From: UBA1413 sp964472165
GTDB lineage: Bacteria > Bacteroidota > Bacteroidia > Bacteroidales > Prolixibacteraceae
Direction of reading: 5' to 3'
DNA: 38,168 bases
NCBI GenBank assembly: GCA_964472165.1
Contig: CAYYJE010000019.1
Location: 1 to 38,168 of the forward strand
Shown here: in pieces, positions 15,926 through 24,689 of the stretch
How positions within the stretch are numbered: the first letter of the stretch is position 1
Layout: every line of letters begins with the position of its first letter
Position numbers and translations under genes: made by a program
Notes under the pieces: generated by a model
Databases searched by the model: none
What the model was told of the DNA's origin: nothing
Seen by the model: the letters and a program-made list of their open reading frames with translations, nothing else

Positions 15926-18433
15926 ATGAGAAAGATTTCCATCTACTTGGCATGCATTATGTTAGCTGCAGGAATTGCACTGCTTTCATGCAACCGGTCG
16001 GGCAATGTGACAAACAATGCTTTCACGACGGAGCTGCGGGCTCCCGCTTATCCCCTGGTCACGATCGATCCCTATACCAGCGCCTGGTCCGCCACCGACA
16101 CGTTGTTTAAAGACGCAGTCCGCCACTGGACAGGAAAAACCCACTCCCTGATTGGCGCCTTGCGGGTGGATGGCAAGGTATACCGTTTCCTGGGAAAAGA
16201 GGAAATCCCCTGGAAAGTGCTGTTGCCCATGGCTTCCAATGAAGTCTGGGAGGGCAAATTCAGGCTTGAGGAACCCGCGAACGGATGGCAGACTGTGGAA
16301 TTCAACGACCAGAGCTGGGAAACCGGGAAAGGGTCTTTCGGCACCAGGGGCATGCAGGGCCTGAATACCCTGTGGGAAACCAAAGATATCTGGGTGCGCC
16401 GCGATTTTTCGTATCCTGAAAATATGGGACCGGGCGACCTCTATCTGATCTATTCACACGACGACATTTTTGAACTGTACCTCAACGGGGTGCAACTGGT
16501 GAAAACCGGATTTGTCTGGCGCAACAATGTGATCATGACCCTGGATAAAAACATGCTGAACAGGGAGGGGAAAAACGTGATTGCGGCCCACTGTCACAAC
16601 CGCACCGGAGGGGGCCTGGTCGATTTCGGCCTTTTTCAGGAGAATGAAACCGGTGAGGCATTTGCGCAAACCGCGGTTCAAAAAAAGGTCTCCCTGTCGG
16701 CTACCCAGACGGAATACGAATTTGAATGCGGCCCAGTCAACCTGACCCTTGAATTTGTTTCACCCCTGTTGCCCGAAGATCTGGACCTCCTTTCCCGTCC
16801 GGTCAGTTATATCAACTACACGGTTTCATCCAACGACGGAGAGTCGCACAATGTGCAGGTTTATTTGGAAACTACTCCTGAATGGGCGGTGCACCATACC
16901 AGCCAGGAAGTGGAAGTTGTAAAAGGGGAGACAGAAGGATTGCAATTTCTGAAAGCAGGAACAACTGACCAGAAGATTTTGGGCCGCAGAGGCGACAACA
17001 TCAGAATCGACTGGGGATATCTCTATCTGAGCGGCAGGAAATCACCTTCCGTGAGCTTTGGAATCGGTGAATATGCAGAAACCAAATCCGCCTTTGCCGG
17101 TTCCGGCCGCATTCCTGCAGGGGCAGACCGGCTGGTTGCCGTCATGGCCAAGTCCATGCCGGCGATGGTATGTGTCGACTCCCTGGGTGAGATAACCTCC
17201 AAACCGGCTTCCGGATTTGTGATGATCGGCTACGATGATATTGAATCGATCCAGTATTTTGGAAATAACCTGAAAGCCTGGTGGACACAACAAGGAAAAG
17301 TCACCTTTCAGGAAGTACTGGCAGCCGCGGAAGCAGAACATCCTCAGATCATGAGAAAATGTGAGACTTTTGACAACAGGTTGTGGAAGGAAGTGATGAA
17401 TGCCGGCGGGAAAAACTATGCGGATCTCTGCGTACTGGCTTTCCGGCAGTCGATCGCTGCCCACAAGCTGGTCAAAGACACCCTTGGTACTATCCTTTTC
17501 CTCTCGAAGGAGAATTTCAGCAATGGCTCCATCGGAACAGTGGATGTGACCTATCCCTCCGCTCCGCTTTACCTTTATTACAATCCGGAACTGCTGAAAG
17601 GAATGCTGAATCCCATTTTTTACTATTCGGAAAGCGGAAAATGGACCAAACCTTTTGCTGCACATGATGTAGGCACCTATCCGTTGGCCAATGGCCAGAC
17701 CTATGGCGGGGACATGCCGGTGGAGGAGTCGGGCAATATGCTGATTCTAAGCACGGCTATTGCGGAGAAAGAGGGGAATGCCAGTTACGCAGCGCAGCAC
17801 TGGGAGGTACTCACCACCTGGGCCAACTATTTGCTCGAAAAAGGGCTCGACCCCGAGAACCAGCTGTGTACCGATGATTTTGCCGGTCATTTTGCGCACA
17901 ACACCAATCTCTCCATCAAAGCGATCATGGGGATCGCAGGCTATGGCCGGATGGCTGACATGCTGGGCAAAAAGGAAATTGCTCAAAAATATACCCAGGC
18001 AGCCAGGGACATGGCGCAGAAATGGGTTGAAATGGCCAGCGACGGGGACCATTACCGGCTGACCTTTGACAAACCAGGTACGTGGAGCCAGAAGTACAAC
18101 CTGGTGTGGGACAAGCTTCTCGGCCTCGGAATTTTCCCGGAAGAAGTGGCCCGGAAGGAAATTGCCTATTACCTGACCCTGCAGAATCCTTACGGACTTC
18201 CACTGGATAACCGCCGCACCTATACCAAGTCGGACTGGATCGTTTGGACAGCCACCCTTGCCGAAGAGGACTCCACTTTTCAGAAGCTGACAGATCCGGT
18301 TCACCGTTATGTCACGGAAACCCCCGACAGGGTTCCGATGAGCGACTGGTATGAAACCACGAACGCCAAAAAAGTGGGATTCCAGGCCCGTTCCGTGGTT
18401 GGAGGATATTTTATCAAACTACTGGAGAAATAG
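15926..18433 (+). CDS. DUF4965/DUF5127 glutaminase-like lipoprotein with inserted carbohydrate-binding-like module
   Basis: This 835-residue protein has a lipoprotein signal with LLSC at 19-22. The order resembles the fungal glutaminase A (GtaA) group: a DUF4964-like start (PLVTIDPYTSAWS, 42-54), DUF5127 (about 245-480), DUF4965 (about 490-650, with NGQTYGGDMPVEESGNML) and a final alpha-toroid DUF1793-like part (FDKPGTWSQKYN). Residues about 98-236 interrupt the first block with a galactose-binding-like jelly roll (WQTVEFNDQSWETG, WVRRDF, DDIFELYLNG) of the type seen in GH2 enzymes. Its toroid resembles glycosidases, and it lies 45 bases before a GH76-GH43 gene, so a glycan role is at least as likely as glutaminase activity. 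It is surface or periplasm anchored. Confidence 0.82.
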   Translation: MRKISIYLACIMLAAGIALLSCNRSGNVTNNAFTTELRAPAYPLVTIDPYTSAWSATDTLFKDAVRHWTGKTHSLIGALRVDGKVYRFLGKEEIPWKVLLPMASNEVWEGKFRLEEPANGWQTVEFNDQSWETGKGSFGTRGMQGLNTLWETKDIWVRRDFSYPENMGPGDLYLIYSHDDIFELYLNGVQLVKTGFVWRNNVIMTLDKNMLNREGKNVIAAHCHNRTGGGLVDFGLFQENETGEAFAQTAVQKKVSLSATQTEYEFECGPVNLTLEFVSPLLPEDLDLLSRPVSYINYTVSSNDGESHNVQVYLETTPEWAVHHTSQEVEVVKGETEGLQFLKAGTTDQKILGRRGDNIRIDWGYLYLSGRKSPSVSFGIGEYAETKSAFAGSGRIPAGADRLVAVMAKSMPAMVCVDSLGEITSKPASGFVMIGYDDIESIQYFGNNLKAWWTQQGKVTFQEVLAAAEAEHPQIMRKCETFDNRLWKEVMNAGGKNYADLCVLAFRQSIAAHKLVKDTLGTILFLSKENFSNGSIGTVDVTYPSAPLYLYYNPELLKGMLNPIFYYSESGKWTKPFAAHDVGTYPLANGQTYGGDMPVEESGNMLILSTAIAEKEGNASYAAQHWEVLTTWANYLLEKGLDPENQLCTDDFAGHFAHNTNLSIKAIMGIAGYGRMADMLGKKEIAQKYTQAARDMAQKWVEMASDGDHYRLTFDKPGTWSQKYNLVWDKLLGLGIFPEEVARKEIAYYLTLQNPYGLPLDNRRTYTKSDWIVWTATLAEEDSTFQKLTDPVHRYVTETPDRVPMSDWYETTNAKKVGFQARSVVGGYFIKLLEK

Positions 18434-18478
18434 TGGCGGCCAGGAATGGCATTCATTTCTACAGGTAAATTTTAGCGA

Positions 18479-20545
18479 ATGAGAAATAAGCTGATCATTA
18501 CGGCACTTTTTTCTGTGCTCTTCCTTTCATTTTGCCGCGGTGAAAAAGGCGGCACCACGCCTGAATGGGGTATGAGAGCCGACAGCAGTACCAGGGCTTT
18601 CATCAGGAATTACTGGAATCCCGGAGAGAAATATTTCAATTACGGGAACGGGGGTAGTAAAACCGAATTTCATTACTGGCCCCAGGCGCATGCACTCGAC
18701 CTGCTGGCGGATGCATGGTTGCGTTCAGGCGACAGCACTTTTCTGACCCTCATGCACCAATGGTTCGAAGGCGTGCCTGTGAAGAACGGAGGCTCCTTCC
18801 TTAACCGCTATTACGACGACATGGAATGGAATGCCCTGGCCATGTTACGGGCTTACCAGGCAACCGGCGATGAAAAGTTTCTCCGTACCGCAGGGGAAGT
18901 GTGGGATGATATCAAAACCGGATGGAACGAACATGCCGGAGGAGGCCTCATGTGGGAAAAAAGAGACCGGTACGGAAAGAACGCATGCTCCAACGGGCCT
19001 GCAGCCATCCTGGCAGCAAGGCTTTTCAGACTGCATCACCGGAAGACAGATCTCGAATGGGCCAAAAAGATCTATTCCTGGCAGCGGAATACCCTGTTCG
19101 ATACGTCCACCGGTGCCGTCTGGGACAATATCAAGGAGAAGGATGGTAACCTGGTCATCAATAAAAAATGGATTTTCACCTATAACCAGGGAACATTCCT
19201 GGGTGCCGCCACAGAACTTTTCGACCTCACCGGCGATTCGTTGTACCTTCACGATGCCGTCAAGGCCGCAGACTACACCCTTCACTCGCTGATCACTCCC
19301 GATGGTTTGCTGAAGGATGAAGGGAACCACGATGGCGGCCTTTTCAAGGGGATTTTTGTCCGTTACCTGACCCGGCTGACCGGGCACCATGCCCTGCCCC
19401 CTGAACTGAAAAAACATTATACCGTCTTTCTGGCCCGCAATGCCCAAACCCTTTGGAACGAAGGAACCGGCAAGGAATCGCTGCTGTACAGCTCCAGCTG
19501 GAAGAAAAAACCCGGTGAAGTTTCCGACCTCACCGTGGTCCTGAGCGGAGCCATGCTGGTAGAGGCGGTTGCTGAACTGGAAGGCAGGGGATACCTGACG
19601 ATGGCTGCAGATTCCTCCTTTCCTGAATGGTCGGGAAATCCCGTTTTCAAGGGATGGTATGCCGATCCGGAGGTAGTGATTTACGGGAACCGTTATTGGA
19701 TTTTCCCTACTTTCTCCGCCGAATATGAAAAGCAGGTTCATTTCGACTGTTTCTCGTCACCCGATCTGGTCCATTGGACCAAACATGAAAACATCCTGGA
19801 TACCGCAGAGGTAAAATGGGCCTGGCGGTGCATGTGGGCTCCCGGAGTGATCGAAAAAGAGGGGAAATACTACCTTTTCTTTGGCGCCAACGACGTACAC
19901 GAAGGGGAAGTGGGCGGTATCGGAGTGGCAGTGGCCGACCAGCCCGGGGGTCCGTACAGGGATCTCATCGGGAAACCGTTGATCAATGAAATTATCAACG
20001 GAGCCCAGCCCATCGACCAGTTTGTCTTCCGTGACCAGGATGGAAGCTATTACATGTTTTACGGAGGCTGGCGGCATTGCAATGTGGTGAAGCTGAACGA
20101 AGACTTCACGGCGCTGGTACCCCTGCCCGACGGGAACAGGGTGAAAGAGGTCACCCCGGAAGGGTATGTGGAAGGTCCGGTGATGTTCATGCGAAACAAG
20201 AAGTACTATTTCATGTGGTCCGAAGGAGGATGGACCGGCCCCAACTACCGGGTGGCCTATGCCATTTCAGACCATCCTTTCGGACCCTTTGAACGGATCG
20301 GAACAGTATTGCAACAGGACCGGGAAGTAGCCACCGGCGCCGGACACCATTCCGTGCTGAACATTCCGGGAAGCGACGACTGGTACATGGTGTATCACCG
20401 GCGGCCTCTGGGCGAAACCTCACCCCATCACAGGGTAACCTGCATCGACAGGATGGAGTTTGATGAAAATGGGAAAATCCTGCCTGTAAAGATCACCTTC
20501 GAAGGTGTAACATCCAGACCCTTACAAAACCTGCCCACTGAATAA
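18479..20545 (+). CDS. GH76-GH43 fusion glycoside hydrolase
   Basis: This 688-residue protein joins two glycosidase domains. Residues about 33-370 are a GH76 alpha/alpha toroid (endo-alpha-1,6-mannanase family) with the catalytic pair D113-D114 in YYDDMEWNALAM. Residues about 380-688 are a GH43-type five-bladed propeller with all three catalytic acids in place: D396 (YADPE), D513 (IDQF) and E565 (VEGP). Both active sites therefore look intact. The N-terminus is a secretion signal with SFC at 17-19, possibly a relaxed lipobox. It follows the DUF4965 gene by 45 bases and precedes GH92. GH43 enzymes usually cut alpha-arabinofuranosyl, beta-xylosyl or beta-galactosyl links, so the target could be a mannan with such side groups; that is inferred. 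Confidence 0.87.
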   Translation: MRNKLIITALFSVLFLSFCRGEKGGTTPEWGMRADSSTRAFIRNYWNPGEKYFNYGNGGSKTEFHYWPQAHALDLLADAWLRSGDSTFLTLMHQWFEGVPVKNGGSFLNRYYDDMEWNALAMLRAYQATGDEKFLRTAGEVWDDIKTGWNEHAGGGLMWEKRDRYGKNACSNGPAAILAARLFRLHHRKTDLEWAKKIYSWQRNTLFDTSTGAVWDNIKEKDGNLVINKKWIFTYNQGTFLGAATELFDLTGDSLYLHDAVKAADYTLHSLITPDGLLKDEGNHDGGLFKGIFVRYLTRLTGHHALPPELKKHYTVFLARNAQTLWNEGTGKESLLYSSSWKKKPGEVSDLTVVLSGAMLVEAVAELEGRGYLTMAADSSFPEWSGNPVFKGWYADPEVVIYGNRYWIFPTFSAEYEKQVHFDCFSSPDLVHWTKHENILDTAEVKWAWRCMWAPGVIEKEGKYYLFFGANDVHEGEVGGIGVAVADQPGGPYRDLIGKPLINEIINGAQPIDQFVFRDQDGSYYMFYGGWRHCNVVKLNEDFTALVPLPDGNRVKEVTPEGYVEGPVMFMRNKKYYFMWSEGGWTGPNYRVAYAISDHPFGPFERIGTVLQQDREVATGAGHHSVLNIPGSDDWYMVYHRRPLGETSPHHRVTCIDRMEFDENGKILPVKITFEGVTSRPLQNLPTE

Positions 20546-20603
20546 TGCCATCAGGGAAAAACGGATGGCTCCCGATTTGTCGTGGGTTTTTGACCGGAAT
20601 TGC

Positions 20604-20611
20604 TAAGTTTG
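20604..20611 (+). promoter_or_regulatory. Bacteroidota -7 promoter element of the GH92 gene
   Basis: TAAGTTTG, a full match to TAnnTTTG, 26 bases before the ATG at 20638. The -33 box is not clear. Confidence 0.55.
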
Positions 20612-20637
20612 CATAATCATGTCTGATAAATAATGCG

Positions 20638-22905
20638 ATGAGAACTTTTCTGACTTTTCTTTTGCTGGCAGTCACGCTTCACTCCCATTCCCGGTCTTTT
20701 CAGCCCGTGGATTATGTCAATCCGCTCATGGGAACCGATTCGGAGTTTAAACTGTCGAACGGGAATACGTACCCGGCTATCGCACGGCCCTGGGGAATGA
20801 ACTTCTGGACCCCGCAAACCGGGCGGATGGGGGATGGCTGGGGCTATACCTACGATGCCTACAAAATCCAGGGAATCAAACAAACCCACCAACCCAGTCC
20901 ATGGATCAACGATTACGGGCAGTTTTCACTCTTTCCCCTTACAGGCGACCTGAAGATCAATGGGGAAGAGAGGGCCAGCTGGTTCTCCCACAAAGCTGAA
21001 ACCGCAAAACCGCATTATTACAAGGTTTATCTTGCCGACTACGATGTCACGGCTGAAGTTACCCCCACGGAAAGGGCTGCCATTTTCCGGTTTACCTTTC
21101 CCGAAAACGAAAACTCCTGGGTGCTTGTCGATGCCTTTGACCGGGGTTCGTATGTAAAAATCATCCCTTCAGCGCACAAAATCATGGGGTATACCACCCG
21201 GAACAGCGGCGGAGTTCCGAAGAACTTCAGGAACTATTTTGTGATCCTGTTTGACAGGCCTTTCACTGCTGCTTCCGTCTGGAGCAAAGACCACGTGGTG
21301 GAAGGGGTTAACGAGCTTCAGGACGACCATGTGGGAGCAGCCATCCGGTTTCAGACCAGAAGCGGGGAGCAGATTCATGCCCGCGTGGCCTCTTCCTTCA
21401 TCAGTTATGCGCAGGCTGAACAGAATCTGAAAGAGTTGGCTGGTGATTCGTTCAATACCGTAAAGGAAAAAGGCAGGGCCGTGTGGAACAGGGAACTGTC
21501 GCGCATTGCCGTGGAAGGCGGAAGCGACGACCAGGTGAAAACCTTTTATTCGTGCCTATACCGGGTGTTGCTCTTCCCCCGGCAATTCCATGAGACTGAT
21601 CCGTCGGGAAAAGTCATTCATTACAGTCCATACAACGGTGAGGTGCTTCCGGGATACCTCTATACCGACAACGGGTTCTGGGATACCTTCCGTGCGGTAT
21701 TCCCGTTTTTCAACCTGATGTATCCCTCCCTGAACGAAAGGATCCAGGAAGGGCTGGTGAATACTTACAAGGAGAGCGGCTGGCTGCCCGAATGGGCCAG
21801 TCCCGGCCACCGCGACTGCATGGTCGGTTCCAATTCTGCCACCCTGATTGCCGATGCCTGGCTGAAAGGCTGCCGTGGATACGACATAGAGACACTCTGG
21901 GAAGCGTTGCTGAAAAATTCCGAAAATGAAGGCCCACTCCGTTCCGTAGGCCGTTTCGGAGTGGACTACTACAACAAACTGGGATATATACCCTACGATG
22001 TGAAAGTAAACGAGAATGTGGCGCGTACCCTCGAATATGCCTTTGCCGATTTTTGCATCTACCAGCTGGGGAAAGCGTTGGGAAAACCGGAGAAGGAAAT
22101 CGCCGTTTTTGCAAAACGGGCGATGAACTACAAAAACGTATTCGACAAGGAAAGCCTGCTGATGCGGGGTAAAAACAAGGACGGTACCTTCCAGTCTCCC
22201 TTCAGCCCGTTTAAATGGGGCGACGCCTTTACCGAAGGGAACAGCTGGCACTACACCTGGTCGGTGTTTCACGATGTCGACGGTCTGATCGGCCTTATGG
22301 GAGGAAAAAAACAATTTACCACCATGCTCGATTCGGTATTCAGGGTGCCGCCGGTTTTTGATGAATCTTACTATGGAAAGGTTATCCATGAAATCAGGGA
22401 GATGCAGATCATGAACATGGGAAATTACGCCCATGGGAATCAACCCATCCAGCATATGATCTACCTCTACAATTATGCGGGGGAACCCTGGAAAACCCAG
22501 TATTGGGCCAGGGAGGTGATGGACAGAATGTACACCCCCGCCGCGGACGGATACTGCGGCGACGAAGACAATGGACAAACCTCTGCCTGGTATGTCTTCA
22601 GCGCCATGGGATTTTACCCGGTCACTCCGGGGGTCAGCGAGTACGTGCTGGGGGCCCCGTTATTTAAGAAGATCACCGTAACGCTGGAAAACGGGAAAAA
22701 GATCGAAATAAACGCCCCTGAAAACAGCGCGAAAAACCGGTACGTCCAGTCCCTGATTGTCAACGGTAAAGTCTACAATCCGAATTACCTGAAGTACGAC
22801 GAGCTGACGAAGGGAGCCACTTTGGAATTCCGGATGGGTGCCGAACCCAACCTGAAGCGGGGAATCAGGGATGCCGATTTTCCATACTCGTTTTCGAAGA
22901 AGTAA
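20638..22905 (+). CDS. GH92 exo-alpha-mannosidase, probably alpha-1,2
   Basis: This 755-residue secreted enzyme has a Sec signal without lipobox (cut near HSHS/SRS, residues 16-20). GH92 marks are VNPLMGTDS (27-35), GFWDTFRA, and CGDEDNGQTSAWYVFSAMGFYPVTPG. The catalytic residues are in place: general acid E533 (FTEGN) and the base pair D642 and D644 (GDEDNG). H584-E585 forms the His-Glu pair that, as I recall from the Bacteroides enzyme Bt3990, marks alpha-1,2 specificity; even the numbering agrees with that enzyme from memory. GH92 needs calcium and inverts. With the GH76 domain upstream it could trim alpha-mannan side chains or host N-glycans. It has its own -7 promoter element and ends 14 bases from the convergent ABC exporter gene. 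Confidence 0.94.
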   Translation: MRTFLTFLLLAVTLHSHSRSFQPVDYVNPLMGTDSEFKLSNGNTYPAIARPWGMNFWTPQTGRMGDGWGYTYDAYKIQGIKQTHQPSPWINDYGQFSLFPLTGDLKINGEERASWFSHKAETAKPHYYKVYLADYDVTAEVTPTERAAIFRFTFPENENSWVLVDAFDRGSYVKIIPSAHKIMGYTTRNSGGVPKNFRNYFVILFDRPFTAASVWSKDHVVEGVNELQDDHVGAAIRFQTRSGEQIHARVASSFISYAQAEQNLKELAGDSFNTVKEKGRAVWNRELSRIAVEGGSDDQVKTFYSCLYRVLLFPRQFHETDPSGKVIHYSPYNGEVLPGYLYTDNGFWDTFRAVFPFFNLMYPSLNERIQEGLVNTYKESGWLPEWASPGHRDCMVGSNSATLIADAWLKGCRGYDIETLWEALLKNSENEGPLRSVGRFGVDYYNKLGYIPYDVKVNENVARTLEYAFADFCIYQLGKALGKPEKEIAVFAKRAMNYKNVFDKESLLMRGKNKDGTFQSPFSPFKWGDAFTEGNSWHYTWSVFHDVDGLIGLMGGKKQFTTMLDSVFRVPPVFDESYYGKVIHEIREMQIMNMGNYAHGNQPIQHMIYLYNYAGEPWKTQYWAREVMDRMYTPAADGYCGDEDNGQTSAWYVFSAMGFYPVTPGVSEYVLGAPLFKKITVTLENGKKIEINAPENSAKNRYVQSLIVNGKVYNPNYLKYDELTKGATLEFRMGAEPNLKRGIRDADFPYSFSKK

Positions 22906-22919
22906 AACTCGCTGGGTAT

Positions 22920-24689
22920 TTACATCCCTGCCGTTTTGCCGTGCATCAGCAGTTCCACGGCATCCCGGAAAGAGCCTGCAGGGATCACCTCTCCGGAATT
23001 GACGAAAAAGATTTCGTCGGCATTTTCAATGGTGTTCAGCCTGTGGGCAATAATGACCTTTGTGGTGGATCCGGGGAGCTTCCGCAGGATCTCTTCCAGC
23101 TGTTTCTCTGTGACCGTATCGATATTCGCCGTGGCCTCATCCAGAATGAGGAGCTCAGGTTTGCGAAGTACAGCACGCATAAAGGCGATCAGCTGCTTCT
23201 GGCCGAGGCTTATGCCATCTCCGGAAGTCTCCACCGGGGTATCCAGCCCTTTTTCAAACCGTGCAAGAAGGCCCCCCAATCCTGCCTCTGAAACGGCTTT
23301 CTCTAACCATTCCGCTGAAAGCGAATGCTGACCTTCGTATCCAACCAGAAGGTTGTCCCTGACGGTTCCGGAAAAAAGAAACGGGTCCTGGAGAATGAAA
23401 CCGATCTTACGACTGCGTTCCCAAGGATCATACGTCCGGATATCCTTTCCATCGAGCATTACAACCCCCGTTGAGGCATCATACAGGCGGGAGATCAGAG
23501 AGGCAATAGTCGTTTTGCCACCGCCAGTGGGTCCTACAAAAGCGTAACTCCTGCCCCTCTCAAGGCTGAAGTTTATCCCGTACAGGACTTCTGTCCCGTC
23601 GGGATAAGAGAAGGAAACATTTCGGAACTCCAGATAAGCGGATGAATGCAGTTCATCGGAGTCTTTTAACGTGGGAAGGTTGCTTTTCATGGATTGCAGG
23701 CGGGCAATGCGGTCCCAGGCTGCCAGTGCCAGTTGGAAATTCGCCCATAAGGCAGCCATCTGCCTGAGAGGGTTGTAGAAATTGTTGATATAGGCAATAA
23801 AACTGATCAGAAGTCCGATGGTGAAACTCCCTTTGATGATCAGGTAAATGCCCAGGGAAAGCACAATCATCTGCCCGATATTCGCAGCGAACGTATACAC
23901 CGGCATCAGCGTGTTGTTGGCAATCCCTGCCTGCACCGACCGGTTGTAGTTTTCCTGGTTGGCGTCTTCAAAGCGATTCCGGAAATAATCGCGCCGGTTA
24001 AAGGCAATGACGACCTTGAAATTGGCCAGACTTTCCTGGATTTCGGCAGAGAGTTCGCCCGTACTTTTCAGGCTGGCCGCATTCCTGCGCTTTACCCAGG
24101 GCGATACGAAGCGGGTAAAGATCCAGATCCCCAAAGCGGGGGCGAGGGCAGCCAATCCGAGGGGAAGATTAATGATTAACAGGATGATGGCAGCGCCTGT
24201 GATGGTGAAGATGCTCCCGATAAACTGCATCAGCGACTGGGAGAAAAACTGGTTTACCTTTTCGGTGTCACTGTTAATGCGGGAGATCAGATCTCCGGCT
24301 TTGTTCTGGTTAAAAAAGTCGAGCGGAAGCTCCTGCAATTTGTCAAAAATCGAATTTCTGAGCCGGTAAAGCATCCGCTGACCAATTCCACCCATCAAGC
24401 GCATTTGCAGGTAATTCACCACGAAAGCCACCGCATAGATAACGAGAAGAATGCCGGAAAAGAGAAGTACCCCATGGAATTGTTTGGACTGAATATAGGT
24501 ATCGATGGTATAACCCACCAGGTAAGGGCCTGCCAAACCCAGGATGGCATTGATAAGGATTGCCGCTAATGCCAGGATGAGATTACGCCGTTCTCCTCCT
24601 ATGATCGATACCAGTTTTCTCAGGGAAGCAATACCCGTCGTCTTTTCCCGGGGTTCATTCTGCTCGTACAGGTTATAATTATCCCTCAT
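22920..24689 (-). CDS. ABC exporter half-transporter, catalytic subunit of a heterodimer
   Basis: The protein is 589 residues from the ATG at 24689, which overlaps the stop of the upstream partner by 11 bases; the longer frame to 24773 lies inside that partner gene and was rejected. Six membrane segments (type IV exporter fold) are followed by an ATPase domain with Walker A GPTGGGKTT, Walker B LLILDEAT (catalytic Glu kept) and switch AHRL (His kept). Its signature motif is SLGQKQ instead of LSGGQ. This is the pattern of the subunit with normal Walker B but altered signature in heterodimeric exporters such as TM287/288 or BmrCD. It should pump lipids, drugs or peptides out of the cytoplasm; the substrate is unknown. 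Confidence 0.92.
   Translation of the reverse strand: MRDNYNLYEQNEPREKTTGIASLRKLVSIIGGERRNLILALAAILINAILGLAGPYLVGYTIDTYIQSKQFHGVLLFSGILLVIYAVAFVVNYLQMRLMGGIGQRMLYRLRNSIFDKLQELPLDFFNQNKAGDLISRINSDTEKVNQFFSQSLMQFIGSIFTITGAAIILLIINLPLGLAALAPALGIWIFTRFVSPWVKRRNAASLKSTGELSAEIQESLANFKVVIAFNRRDYFRNRFEDANQENYNRSVQAGIANNTLMPVYTFAANIGQMIVLSLGIYLIIKGSFTIGLLISFIAYINNFYNPLRQMAALWANFQLALAAWDRIARLQSMKSNLPTLKDSDELHSSAYLEFRNVSFSYPDGTEVLYGINFSLERGRSYAFVGPTGGGKTTIASLISRLYDASTGVVMLDGKDIRTYDPWERSRKIGFILQDPFLFSGTVRDNLLVGYEGQHSLSAEWLEKAVSEAGLGGLLARFEKGLDTPVETSGDGISLGQKQLIAFMRAVLRKPELLILDEATANIDTVTEKQLEEILRKLPGSTTKVIIAHRLNTIENADEIFFVNSGEVIPAGSFRDAVELLMHGKTAGM

Noticed and set aside
18845..19741. 298-codon minus-strand open frame opposite GH76
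   Set aside because: Shadow of the GH76-GH43 gene.
21556..22578. 340-codon minus-strand open frame opposite GH92
   Set aside because: It covers the catalytic core of GH92 on the other strand and resembles no family; treated as a shadow.
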